A stretch of DNA of 21,406 nt from an uncultured Methanomassiliicoccales archaeon (GTDB taxonomy: Archaea; Thermoplasmatota; Thermoplasmata; Methanomassiliicoccales; Methanomethylophilaceae), in the NCBI GenBank assembly GCA_934234005.1, contig CAKQHC010000015.1:1-21406 (forward strand), written 5' to 3'. The first letter of the stretch is position 1. The number at the start of each line of letters is the position of its first letter. The translations under genes and the position numbers were made by a program. Below the pieces are notes generated by a model that saw nothing but the letters and a program-made list of their open reading frames with translations, was not told where the DNA came from and made no database searches. Positions 8,946 through 16,874 of the stretch are shown in pieces.

Positions 8946-8982
8946 CGGTCTCCCCAACATTGGATGGGTTATACCGAGACCG
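8946..8982. promoter_or_regulatory. Inverted repeat in the divergent intergenic region
   Basis: CGGTCTC (8946-8952) is repeated in inverse as GAGACCG (8976-8982). Between them lies CCAACATTGG, itself an inverted repeat of 4-bp arms. It sits between the divergent PLD-helicase operon and the gene at 9017, where an operator for either side could lie. Short inverted repeats also arise by chance, so this is only a candidate. Confidence 0.25.
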
Positions 8983-9016
8983 TCAGATTAGGCCAGACGT
9001 CTCAGGTCCGTGAATT

Positions 9017-9787
9017 ATGATGGATAGTAATAACAATATGATTGTGGAGTCGGAAATTGTAAAAACGGAGATTCTCCGCGGAAATACGGACTGCAGAATA
9101 TCTCTGCTTGCAGGCAATCGGAAAACTACCGTGGATGCATGGGATTTTCGCCACATCATTCAAATGGACGGAATGATGCCCTCCAAAGACGATATCGAAT
9201 TCGACAGCCAATGCTTCCGCGGCGGATCCGAAACGTACAATGCCATAGCCAAAACGATAGAAAACGTGATTTTATCCGATAACAATCCGTGGAGGGTCCT
9301 CAAAAGAGCCGAATATCAGTCGGAAAAACACGGCCCGTTGGCAAACGGATGCTATGCGCGTTTTTCCGAATTGATGGGTTCCGAATACCTTGAAAAACCC
9401 AAAAATATGAATCTGCGCGATTATATAGTAAAATTGGCCACCAACTGCAAAACCAAAGAATCCGAAATGTTGGGAATATTGTTGAATAAGAACAATGCCT
9501 CCGCAGTCGACAGTTGGTATGAATCTCTCGATCTTTCAGGTCTGTACAGCAAGTGTTTCGAGAGCAGGGTATATGATGAAATACACGACATGGCCGAAAC
9601 ATATGCGGACAGAATGATTTCTGACAACACCCTGAACGAAAACATAAACGAATTCTCGGCACGCCTGTTTAATGACATAGCCTCGAAGATGGATGCCGAC
9701 ATGAAATCGGACATCAATCTCCGTAAGGCTGTCCAATCCGAAAACCTCCTGGGAAAACTCAGAAAACTGGTTTTCGAATCTCAATGA
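9017..9787 (+). CDS. Hypothetical protein, unrecognised, probably helical
   Basis: A 256-residue protein that I do not recognise. The frame opens with two consecutive ATG codons (9017 and 9020); no Shine-Dalgarno sequence or clear TATA box precedes them. The first 85 residues could form a mixed alpha/beta domain (EILRGNTDCRISLLAGNRK; TVDAWDFRHIIQMDG). The rest looks largely helical, with few cysteines and no membrane segment, signal peptide or nucleotide-binding loop. Codon choice resembles its neighbours, so the gene looks real. It is divergent from the PLD-helicase operon and overlaps the end of the Sel1/MazF-like gene by 7 nt. Its position makes it a possible accessory partner of the helicase system, but nothing in its sequence shows this. 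Confidence 0.75.
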   Translation: MMDSNNNMIVESEIVKTEILRGNTDCRISLLAGNRKTTVDAWDFRHIIQMDGMMPSKDDIEFDSQCFRGGSETYNAIAKTIENVILSDNNPWRVLKRAEYQSEKHGPLANGCYARFSELMGSEYLEKPKNMNLRDYIVKLATNCKTKESEMLGILLNKNNASAVDSWYESLDLSGLYSKCFESRVYDEIHDMAETYADRMISDNTLNENINEFSARLFNDIASKMDADMKSDINLRKAVQSENLLGKLRKLVFESQ

Positions 9788-10602
9788 AGGTTTAAAGCCT
9801 CCATGTCTCTGGGGCTGAGAGATCCGCGATACTGCATCAAAGCCCCGGACATTATCTGCCGATTGGCATCCAATATCACGTAAACATTCTTTCCGGTAAG
9901 CCCGGCATACATAGGTTCGGCTAACAACTGACACTTATGGCGCCCCTTATCGCCGGTAATCGTAGCCACCGTGATGAACTTCCCCTTTTTGTTCATCACA
10001 ACCACATACGTATTCTTCTGACCGGTTTGAAGCATGACGTCGTTCAGACGGTATACGTCGCCTATTTTGGGTTCTGAGTGTTTCGTAGGCGGCTTATAGT
10101 ATCCGAGTTCATCCCTTTGGGATGTTTGGCCCATAACAATCGGCGCCCTTTTGGAAACGACGGGTTCGGGTGAACCGCTCATCCACTCCTTGGCTTTCTC
10201 GTTACCCTTCATGGCTAATCTGGCTATACCCAGTCTGGAATCTTCCAAAGACGAGGATTTGATGAACCATTTCACGGCTTCGTCAGGATCGGCAGATTCC
10301 AGAGCGCATCCCAAAGCGCATTGTGCCTTGATATCTTCATAACCTGCCTTTTTGCGTAAAACGGCAATCGATTGCGCATCGCCCTGTTTGGCCTTTGCGG
10401 CTGTCTCTTCGGCAGTATCCTGTTTAATTTGGGCGGCTACCTTCGGCGGAATCTTAGACGGAGCAGGGGGCTCTTTTACCGTTTTTAAAACGCGTTTGGC
10501 GTCTGGATTTGTCTTGGCCAACTGCTTAAGCTTTTCATAAGACGCACGATTGCCTTCATCGATCTCCTGCGTCAGTCTGATAATATACAAAGGAACTGCC
10601 AT
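9781..10602 (-). CDS. Sel1-like helical repeats fused to a divergent MazF/PemK-like domain
   Basis: A 273-residue cytoplasmic protein. Residues 65-142 contain Sel1/TPR-like helices (KAQCALGCALESADPDEAVKW). A Pro-rich linker (about 143-176) leads to a C-terminal domain (178-273) whose order of motifs matches MazF/PemK toxins: KIGDVYRLND, YVVVMNKKGKFITVATIT, GLTGKNVYVILDANRQI, and RGSLSPRDMEALN, like the GxLs-p-d-l-e-l end of PemK. The Arg that normally precedes the VVV strand in active MazF is absent (QKNTYVVV), while the Thr after the next strand (ATITG) is present. It may therefore be a non-cleaving RNA- or protein-binding relative. No small antitoxin gene is next to it. The ATG at 10602 is preceded by ATTTATC about 27 nt upstream and GGGGAT at a usual ribosome-site distance. 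The domain assignment is by eye. Confidence 0.7.
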   Translation of the reverse strand: MAVPLYIIRLTQEIDEGNRASYEKLKQLAKTNPDAKRVLKTVKEPPAPSKIPPKVAAQIKQDTAEETAAKAKQGDAQSIAVLRKKAGYEDIKAQCALGCALESADPDEAVKWFIKSSSLEDSRLGIARLAMKGNEKAKEWMSGSPEPVVSKRAPIVMGQTSQRDELGYYKPPTKHSEPKIGDVYRLNDVMLQTGQKNTYVVVMNKKGKFITVATITGDKGRHKCQLLAEPMYAGLTGKNVYVILDANRQIMSGALMQYRGSLSPRDMEALNLH

Positions 10603-10636
10603 TTCATATCCCCATTACATAATCTGATAAATGTTC

Positions 10637-11668
10637 TCACCACGGTCTGTTAGGATCTATCGGAAGGGGGCATCCCTGCGTACGAATGCGTTCATCCCCC
10701 ATCTTCGCACAGATCTCGTCCATAATTGTTTTCAGTGCGTCGCGGTTCACGGTTTCGGTAGCCAGTCTGAGGCGGTACTTACGACAGCGCGGACATCCTG
10801 CCACAAATTTGGGGGCGAAACTTCTCAATTTACGATAGGCTGCATCCTCTCCTTTTTCGGCTACGATCATATCGGCAAGCTGCATACACCAATCTGCCTG
10901 TTGGGCCACGGTGGGATTTTCCAACACTTCCCCGTTTCTCAGATACCGGTCGATTTGTGTCACCAGAAACGGATTTCCTATTCCCCCGCGTGCCACCATC
11001 ACTCCTTCGGCACCGGTAATTTTCAAAGCATTGACGGCATCTTCTCTGGAAAATATATTTCCGGATATGATCAACGGCACATTCATATCCTTGCGTATAT
11101 CGGCAACCATATCATAATGGGGAACTCCGAGATAATGCTCCGTTCTGGTTCTGGGATGTATGCATATTGCATCGACTCCCGCGGATTCGAGTTCGCATAT
11201 AACTTCACGGAAGTTTATATTCTCGTTGTCGTAACCCAAACGTATTTTTGCGGTTACGGGCACATCGACGGCTTTTGATACGGCTTTGATTATTCTGCCG
11301 CATAATTTAGGATTCTTCATTAAAACCGAACCTGATCCGCTTCTGAGAACTTTGGCAACGGGGCATCCCATATTGATGTCGAACAGAGCGATTTCGGGAT
11401 TGGATTTTAAAGCCGTAGCTGCGGCTTCGGCCATCTTTTCCGGATTGCTTCCGAACAACTGAAGTCCCGTTGGATGGTTGTGCGGAAAACACACGTAATC
11501 TTCTGTTCTGGCGACTCCGTGTATTACACCCATATCCGATACCATCTCTGTCATGGAAAGACCTACACCGAACGGTTTCATGAAATCCCTGTAACCGCTG
11601 GATGAAAATCCCGACATGGGCCCCAATACCACACGTCCGTCTATCCCGAGACTGCCGATACGCCACAC
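10637..11668 (-). CDS. dus: tRNA-dihydrouridine synthase (Dus family)
   Basis: A 343-residue FMN enzyme that reduces uridine to dihydrouridine in tRNA. Visible marks are the N-terminal VVLGPMSGFSS (FMN-binding APM-like motif), the catalytic Cys102 in NMGCPVAKV, K141 in TAKIRLGYD, H171-P-R-T-R, SGNIF at 202-206 and the phosphate-binding ARGGIGNPF (227-234). Family length is about 310-350. The C-terminus has an extra pair of cysteines in GCPRCRKYR. The start is GTG at 11668: a TATA-like element lies about 26 nt upstream, and an ATG overlapping it is out of frame. The gene is 28 nt downstream of the DUF3784 gene, but the TATA element suggests its own promoter. Confidence 0.92.
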   Translation of the reverse strand: MWRIGSLGIDGRVVLGPMSGFSSSGYRDFMKPFGVGLSMTEMVSDMGVIHGVARTEDYVCFPHNHPTGLQLFGSNPEKMAEAAATALKSNPEIALFDINMGCPVAKVLRSGSGSVLMKNPKLCGRIIKAVSKAVDVPVTAKIRLGYDNENINFREVICELESAGVDAICIHPRTRTEHYLGVPHYDMVADIRKDMNVPLIISGNIFSREDAVNALKITGAEGVMVARGGIGNPFLVTQIDRYLRNGEVLENPTVAQQADWCMQLADMIVAEKGEDAAYRKLRSFAPKFVAGCPRCRKYRLRLATETVNRDALKTIMDEICAKMGDERIRTQGCPLPIDPNRPW

Positions 11669-11689
11669 ATACCGAACAAATCCCAGGAA

Positions 11690-11698
11690 TTATTTATC
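11690..11698 (-). promoter_or_regulatory. TATA box for dus
   Basis: The minus strand reads GATAAATAA in a TTGATAAATAATT context, overlapping the stop of the upstream gene. Its centre is about 26 nt before the GTG start at 11668, matching the spacing at other genes in the window and implying a leaderless transcript. Confidence 0.5.
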
Positions 11699-12530
11699 AA
11701 ACACGGTTCGTGCGGTCGCACAGTTCATTATACGCGGACAAAGTCAGGTCGGCACTTTTCTGATTGAATGCAAACATCTCTCCGTAAACGGAAAACACTA
11801 TGCATGGTTTGACATCCGTATATGATGCCAACTCATACTTCCCGAATGAATCGTTCTTGAATTTACCGCTGCATATATCCGATCCGCCGTATCCGAATAC
11901 CCTTATTCCCTTATCAAAATCCGAATCGTATGTCAATCCTTCTATTTCCGAATAATCGAAAGAGTGATTGAACATCGGAGCTTTGACAGTAAAACCGGAT
12001 TCTCCAAACTCCAGAGATACTGCATTTGAATCGTCAAACATATAGTCGCATATGGGAAGAGGCATGAGCAGGACAGTTGCCGTAAGTATGCAGACGGATG
12101 CTTTCGCTGTGTGTGAAGAATTCTCCAAGAATATCTTCTTAGACATGACTTTGTTATTGCAATATCTTAACGGATAAAAGAAAACGAAAATTGACAATGC
12201 AATGAGGAGGAATCCCGACAACAATTGCCCTATGTAGAATAATGACAATGAAAGAGCGATGAGAAACATACCTATGATTACATAAATTCCGTAAAAGTTA
12301 GCAAAACGGTTTTTAATCTCCGGTGAAAGATTATCGAATCCGTTGATATAGCGTCCGACTCCGTCGGAAAACCACATCCATGCTCCCATAAGACCGCACG
12401 GGACGATACAGAATACGATGAGCGCATCTATCAACAACTCCAAAGAATCGTGTCCTTGGAAAAATCCGTATATTAAATATAAAGAAGGGAACAGAATTGA
12501 CAGAATAATACACAGATTCTTCAGTTTCAT
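11697..12530 (-). CDS. Membrane protein with DUF3784-like region and C-terminal PH-like domain
   Basis: A 277-residue protein with about five membrane segments (roughly 5-23, 32-54, 81-101, 103-121, 143-164). Between segments 2 and 3 is GRYINGFDNLSPEIKNRF, which resembles DUF3784 membrane proteins. The C-terminal region (about 170-277) is soluble and beta-rich (FTVKAPMFNHSFDYSEIEGLTY), like small bacterial PH-like domains that follow DUF3784-type membrane regions in some gut microbes. No function is known for this architecture, and no catalytic residues stand out. A TATA element inside an 18-bp palindrome lies 28 nt before its ATG, and a T8 run immediately precedes the start. Confidence 0.75.
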   Translation of the reverse strand: MKLKNLCIILSILFPSLYLIYGFFQGHDSLELLIDALIVFCIVPCGLMGAWMWFSDGVGRYINGFDNLSPEIKNRFANFYGIYVIIGMFLIALSLSLFYIGQLLSGFLLIALSIFVFFYPLRYCNNKVMSKKIFLENSSHTAKASVCILTATVLLMPLPICDYMFDDSNAVSLEFGESGFTVKAPMFNHSFDYSEIEGLTYDSDFDKGIRVFGYGGSDICSGKFKNDSFGKYELASYTDVKPCIVFSVYGEMFAFNQKSADLTLSAYNELCDRTNRV

Positions 12531-12532
12531 GT

Positions 12533-12567
12533 AAAAAAAAGAATAAAGTGCGGGTTTATAAACCCGC
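12533..12567 (-). terminator. Palindromic hairpin plus T-run after the SNF transporter
   Basis: GCGGGTTTATAAACCCGC (12550-12567) is a perfect 18-bp palindrome that can fold as a 7-bp stem with a TATA loop. On the minus strand it begins 5 nt after the transporter stop and is followed by a T-rich tract ending in eight T (12540-12533). It looks like an intrinsic terminator for the transporter. Its central TTTATAAA is also correctly placed to be the TATA box of the next gene. Confidence 0.7.
12555..12562 (-). promoter_or_regulatory. TATA box for the DUF3784 membrane protein
   Basis: TTTATAAA, the centre of the palindrome at 12550-12567, lies about 28 nt before the ATG at 12530. Spacing matches the other leaderless-type promoters here. 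The GC-rich arms could also serve as an operator around the TATA box. Confidence 0.5.
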
Positions 12568-12572
12568 GTTGT

Positions 12573-13934
12573 TTAACTGATAAGTCCGCCGACAAAGATT
12601 ATGAATATCAGGATGGGCGCAACCCATTTTATCATGAACGGATAAATGGGCCTCAGTCTAAACTTACTCGATGATGAAATTTCATCTTCAACCACTTTCG
12701 TTCCCACTATGTGTCCTATAAAGATACATGTGCAGAACGCTACTATGGGCATCAGTATGTTGTTACTTGCATAATCGAATAGATCCAATATTCCTTTATC
12801 TCCGATTTTTATGAAATCCAACGGTCCGAATCCGAGATACACTATAACGGCCATTACAGTCATCGGAATAAGATAAATCAAAAGGCCTTTCTTACGCGAA
12901 ACATGACGCCTGTCCATAAGCGTTGAAACCACCGCTTCGACGATAGAAATGGCAGACGTTATCGCTGCAATGAAAACCATAATGAAGAACATTATCGCAA
13001 TAAGCGTTGCAGCCGGCATTCCGGAAAAGATGTTGGGCAGTGCTTCAAAGATAAGAGTCGGTCCCGAAGGTATGTTTCCTCCGTACGAAGCATATACTAC
13101 CGGAACTATGAGCAATCCTGCAAACATTGCAACAACTGTGTCAATAAGGACAATAGTCAGCGAACATTTCTCTATGTCCTCTTTTTTATTCATATAAGAT
13201 CCGTATGTAATTACGATACCCATGGCAAGTGACAAAGAGAAGAATGCCTGTCCCAACGCAGAAGTAAACACCCCGAGGTTAAGCTGGTCCCAGTGTATGG
13301 AAAGATAGAATCCGATACCGTCCTGAACTCCGGGCTGGAACATCATATATACCGTAAGGATGACAAGCATTACGATGAAAAGAGGCATAAAAATTACACT
13401 GATCTTCTCGATACCGTGTGTAACACCGCGATAGATAATGTATCCGACAAGTGCTATGATTATCACCAAGCATACGGCCGACAACGGCGAAATAAGGAAG
13501 TCGCCGAATGTTCCGGGTTCCGACATATCCGTACCGCCGCAATAACCCAAAAGATATCCAAGAATCCATGCGCATATGACGCAGTAATACGGTGCAATTA
13601 TGGCTGGAACCAAAGTAGCCAGCAATCCGATCGGTTTTCCTTTTTTATTCAGATCTGCAAACGCATCCACAGGACTTCTGTGTTCGCGCCTTCCGATTGC
13701 TATCTCGGTCATAAGAAGAATTACACCGAACAAAAGAACAACGATGATGTACGCAAGAAGGAATGCCCCTCCCCCGTGTTGCGATGCCATTGTCGGAAAT
13801 CTCCAAATGTTTCCGAGACCGACGGCAGAAGCAGCGGTAGCGAGAATGAAAGCTTTCCTTCCCGAGAAAAAGCCTCTGTCGCTCAGAAAATCATCCTACC
13901 TATAATCATATGAACTGGTAATTCCTATTATCAT
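12573..13934 (-). CDS. Na+-dependent SNF-family transporter with an in-frame TAG (possible pyrrolysine) at codon 13
   Basis: A LeuT-fold secondary transporter of the neurotransmitter:sodium symporter family, importing an amino acid or similar solute with Na+. From the ATG at 13790 there are 405 residues, but the conserved first membrane segment lies upstream in the same frame: FILATAASAVGLGNIWRFPT leads directly into MASQHGGGAFLLAY. That segment carries Na+/substrate contacts and should be present. Between it and the upstream TAG (13898-13896) there is no ATG, GTG or TTG. An in-frame ATG at 13934 lies 12 codons before the TAG and 27 nt after a TATA box. The simplest reading is a 453-residue protein with the TAG decoded as pyrrolysine. 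Alternatives are a lost T in the T4 run at 13890-13887, which would join the ATG at 13894 to this frame, or a rare CTG start. It ends in TAA, with a terminator behind it. Confidence 0.85.
13896..13898 (-). other. In-frame TAG codon, candidate pyrrolysine site
   Basis: The codon series from 13934 is ATG, 11 sense codons, TAG, then the conserved transporter frame through to the TAA at 12573. No TAG stop is used by any gene with a visible end in this window. Pyrrolysine decoding is known for Methanomassiliicoccales; the pyl genes themselves are not in this window. Confidence 0.5.
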
Positions 13935-13956
13935 ATTTCAACTAACGCGGAAAACA

Positions 13957-13965
13957 TTAATATAT
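13957..13965 (-). promoter_or_regulatory. TATA box upstream of the SNF transporter
   Basis: The minus strand reads ATATATTAA, centred about 27 nt before the ATG at 13934. It supports 13934 as the start and predicts a leaderless transcript. A start at 13790 or 13894 would leave a much longer leader than seen for its neighbours. Confidence 0.55.
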
Positions 13966-14040
13966 GGATGGTTGAATATGTCTAATTTAAAGTAAGAATG
14001 CCCCATGCATTTCATACAGACGTGGGTTTTTTCTCTCAAC

Positions 14041-14050
14041 ATAAATATAT
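14041..14050 (+). promoter_or_regulatory. TATA box of the hydantoinase-like/DUF169/CbiX cluster
   Basis: ATAAATATAT is centred about 27 nt before the ATG at 14072. It is one of the best TATA matches in the window and indicates a leaderless transcript. The divergent transporter has its own box at 13957-13965. Confidence 0.65.
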
Positions 14051-14071
14051 CGAAATCCCGTTGGAGACATC

Positions 14072-16060
14072 ATGAAATACGGCTTGGGAATCGATACCGG
14101 AGGCACATATACCGACTCGGTAATTATCGACTTAGACTCGGGTATTGTCGTTAGCCGTTCCAAATCGCTTACGACCAGAGACAATCTTGCCAAAGGCATA
14201 GGATTGTCCCTCAGCGGTCTTGATGACGCGTTGCTGTCCGAGGTTAAACTGGTTTCACTCTCGTCTACGTTAGCCACGAAGTCCGTTGTAGAAGGCAAAA
14301 AATGCCGTGTGGGACTAATTTCCATCGGCAAAAAGGCTGGATTCACGATGCCCGTAAACCAATACAGGTATGCAGACGGAAAATTCGATTTCATGGGAAA
14401 CGAGATTGTTCCGTTGGACACGGATGCCGTACGCAAATCTCTGCTGAATATGAAGGATTCTATAGATTCGTTAGCCGTTGCCGGTTATCTCAGCGTCAGA
14501 AATCCGAACCACGAGAATATTGTAAGAAAAATTGCACACGAAATGCTGAATATACCTGTGGTGTGCGCTCACGAACTGACTGCCGAACTCGGATTCAACG
14601 AAAGAACAAATACCGCCGTAATGAACGCAGGATTGATTCCGATTATGGTGGAACTTATAGATGCGGTAGAAAAAACACTGTCATGTTTCGGAATCGAAGC
14701 TCCCGTTATGGTAGTAAAAGGCGACGGAACCGTTATGAATGCCGATACCGCCAAAGAAAAACCTGTGGACACGATTCTGTCCGGCCCCGCGTCCAGCATA
14801 ATCGGTGCCACAACACTCACAGGCATAAAAGACGCTTTGATTATAGATATGGGGGGAACAACCTCCGACATGGGGATTGTAGAAAAAGGATTCCCCCGTA
14901 CAGAAAACGGGGCAGTTGTGGGAAGCCATAAAACACGCATCAGAGCCGCCGATATAGGAACATACGGCATAGGCGGAGACAGTCGCATCGTTGTAAACGG
15001 AAACAAACTGATGTTGGCATCCACAAGATCGATTCCGATATGCGTTGCGGCAGCAAAATGGCCGAGAATAAAAAACAAATTATCTGATATCGAAAAATCA
15101 GAAAATCTCGGAACAATCGATTATTCGAATGTTGCAGACATAGTACAAAAAACAGAATTCTTCACGCCCGCATCGAATACAGATTTATCGTGTCTGTCGG
15201 AAATCAACAGAAAATTCATCAAAATGATATCCGATGAACCGAAAACCGTTAACGAAGTCGCATCCGCATTGGATGTTGCCATCCATTCATTTGCTTTGGG
15301 AGATTTGGAATCCAGAGGTTATGTTACCCGCATAGGTTTTACTCCTACCGACATAACCGCAGTCAAAGGCCAATATAACGGATTCGATGCGAATGCTTCA
15401 TCCATTTGTGTACGTATTCTGTCGCAAATGTCCGGAATGTCTGTAGAAACATTCACAGATACCGCCGAAAAACTCGTAGATGACAAAATATGCCGCTGCA
15501 TAATGGATTTTCTGATGAAAGACGTGGAAGATACTGTGCGTAACGCCATTGAAAATATGATTATAGAACACGGAACACAACCGTATTCCTTGGGAATCTG
15601 TCTCGGCATTCCGATGATCGGCATCGGCGCCCCTGCATCGGCATGGCTGACGCGCGCTGCATCCAAATTCGGATGCAAACTCATTCTTCCCGACAACTAT
15701 GACATCGGAAATGCGATAGGTACTGTGGCAGGTTCGGTTTCCGAAACGGTTGCGGTTACTGTAAAAGCGTCTCCGAACGATTTGTCGGATAATCCGGAAT
15801 GCTCGGTTTTTTCCTCCGAAGGAGTTTCCAAATTCTCCGATATCGATTCCGCCGTAAGATATGCTGAAACCGAAGGAAAAATGCTGGCCGAACGCGCTGC
15901 TAAGAAATCGGGCGCAACAGAAATTATGCTGGATACGAAATGTTTGCGCGACATGAAAGATTTGGTGGGCGACGGAATTCCCAGATTCAGAGGTGCCGTT
16001 ATAACGGTAAGAGCTACGGGAAAACCCGCATTTCTTAAGAGCAAAGAGCAACTGAATTAA
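14072..16060 (+). CDS. Hydantoinase/oxoprolinase A-family ATPase (HyuA-like)
   Basis: A 662-residue member of the HyuA/N-methylhydantoinase A family, with an ASKHA (actin/hexokinase-like) ATPase fold. Motifs are the N-terminal phosphate loop GIDTGGTYTDSVII (5-18), LSGPASSIIGA, the second loop IIDMGGTTSDMGIV, and YGIGGDSRIV. About residues 390-440 resemble a small winged-helix insert (PKTVNEVASALDVAIHSFALGDLESRGYV). Family members hydrolyse ATP to open cyclic amides, or act as the ATPase half of larger carboxylase-type complexes, usually with a HyuB subunit. No HyuB is adjacent; the partners are a DUF169 protein (22 nt downstream) and a CbiX-like protein. A role as an ATP-dependent activase or amidating factor in corrinoid or tetrapyrrole metabolism is possible but is inferred from context only. 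The true substrate is unknown. Confidence 0.85.
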   Translation: MKYGLGIDTGGTYTDSVIIDLDSGIVVSRSKSLTTRDNLAKGIGLSLSGLDDALLSEVKLVSLSSTLATKSVVEGKKCRVGLISIGKKAGFTMPVNQYRYADGKFDFMGNEIVPLDTDAVRKSLLNMKDSIDSLAVAGYLSVRNPNHENIVRKIAHEMLNIPVVCAHELTAELGFNERTNTAVMNAGLIPIMVELIDAVEKTLSCFGIEAPVMVVKGDGTVMNADTAKEKPVDTILSGPASSIIGATTLTGIKDALIIDMGGTTSDMGIVEKGFPRTENGAVVGSHKTRIRAADIGTYGIGGDSRIVVNGNKLMLASTRSIPICVAAAKWPRIKNKLSDIEKSENLGTIDYSNVADIVQKTEFFTPASNTDLSCLSEINRKFIKMISDEPKTVNEVASALDVAIHSFALGDLESRGYVTRIGFTPTDITAVKGQYNGFDANASSICVRILSQMSGMSVETFTDTAEKLVDDKICRCIMDFLMKDVEDTVRNAIENMIIEHGTQPYSLGICLGIPMIGIGAPASAWLTRAASKFGCKLILPDNYDIGNAIGTVAGSVSETVAVTVKASPNDLSDNPECSVFSSEGVSKFSDIDSAVRYAETEGKMLAERAAKKSGATEIMLDTKCLRDMKDLVGDGIPRFRGAVITVRATGKPAFLKSKEQLN

Positions 16061-16082
16061 TATCGATTTACCATGACGCCAC

Positions 16083-16850
16083 ATGAACAGACTCGCCGAA
16101 CAATTGGGTCTATCCAACCACCCTGTGGCTATATACCGTTCTAAGGAAATTCCCAAAGATGCAATATCATCCGATATAAAATGCGGCATACCGTCTCTCC
16201 TGATGAGATGTGTCAGAAACGGCGGAAAATATGCCTGCGCCAAAGAACAGATTGCGTGTCACGGCGCCGTGGGCGGATTCGGATTCGGCGGAATAATAAA
16301 CAGAGAAAGAACATGTATGAACATGTCGCAATTTCCTCCGGGATCGGAGGGAACCCATCACGGAAACGGAAAAAGATATTTTGCCGATCCCGAGTGCGCC
16401 AGATTCCAGATTGATGCCGTTCCCGACATAGGAGACGGAAACGACTGCATCGTTTTCCAGGACTTGGATGATGCCGAAAATTCAAATGCCGATATAGAAG
16501 TTGTTGTTTTCATAATCGATCCGACCCGCCTGACGGCATTAATGCAATTGGCAGCGTTTTCCAGAAGAACCGAGGGATCTGCTTCAATAGCACCGTTCGG
16601 ACATGCGTGTCAACAGATTTATGCGATTCCTCTTGCCGAAGGAACAAAAGACGAACCGTGCGGAGTAATAGGTATGACAGACATGTTCGCAAGACGTTTT
16701 GTGGAAACAGGGGAATTATCATATGCGGTACCATACAAACTGTATCTCAGAATGATGGGCGATATGAATGATTCATTCCTTGTACAGGAACGCTTCCAGG
16801 AACAGATGCTTAAAGCACTTCACAAAAATGTAGGAGAGCCTAAAAATTAA
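16083..16850 (+). CDS. DUF169 family protein
   Basis: A 255-residue protein matching the DUF169 pattern: an early HPVAI, a cysteine-rich stretch (IKCGIPSLLMRCVRNGGKYACAKEQIACHGAVGGFGF), a central VVVFIIDPTRLTALMQ, then CGVIGMTDMFARRF and a C-terminal YKLYLRMM. DUF169 proteins are common in methanogens and anaerobes, often near C1 or corrinoid genes, but have no established biochemical role. The conserved cysteines could bind a metal or cluster. It lies 22 nt after the HyuA-like gene. An AT-rich box (about 16055-16063) sits about 24 nt before its ATG, so it may be transcribed both with hyuA and alone. No Shine-Dalgarno sequence is visible. Confidence 0.85.
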   Translation: MNRLAEQLGLSNHPVAIYRSKEIPKDAISSDIKCGIPSLLMRCVRNGGKYACAKEQIACHGAVGGFGFGGIINRERTCMNMSQFPPGSEGTHHGNGKRYFADPECARFQIDAVPDIGDGNDCIVFQDLDDAENSNADIEVVVFIIDPTRLTALMQLAAFSRRTEGSASIAPFGHACQQIYAIPLAEGTKDEPCGVIGMTDMFARRFVETGELSYAVPYKLYLRMMGDMNDSFLVQERFQEQMLKALHKNVGEPKN

Positions 16851-16874
16851 TACCTGTTTAACTATGTGCCATTT

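Noticed and set aside
8829..8960. N-terminal extension of the PLD protein to the ATG at 8960
   Set aside because: It would place the strong TATA box inside the gene, and the added residues match nothing in the family.
12573..13790. SNF transporter taken as complete from ATG 13790
   Set aside because: It would delete the conserved first membrane segment GLGNIWRFP that lies in the same frame just upstream.
15398..16243. 281-codon minus-strand open frame across the HyuA-like and DUF169 genes
   Set aside because: It is antisense to two conserved families, and its product looks like translated noncoding strand.
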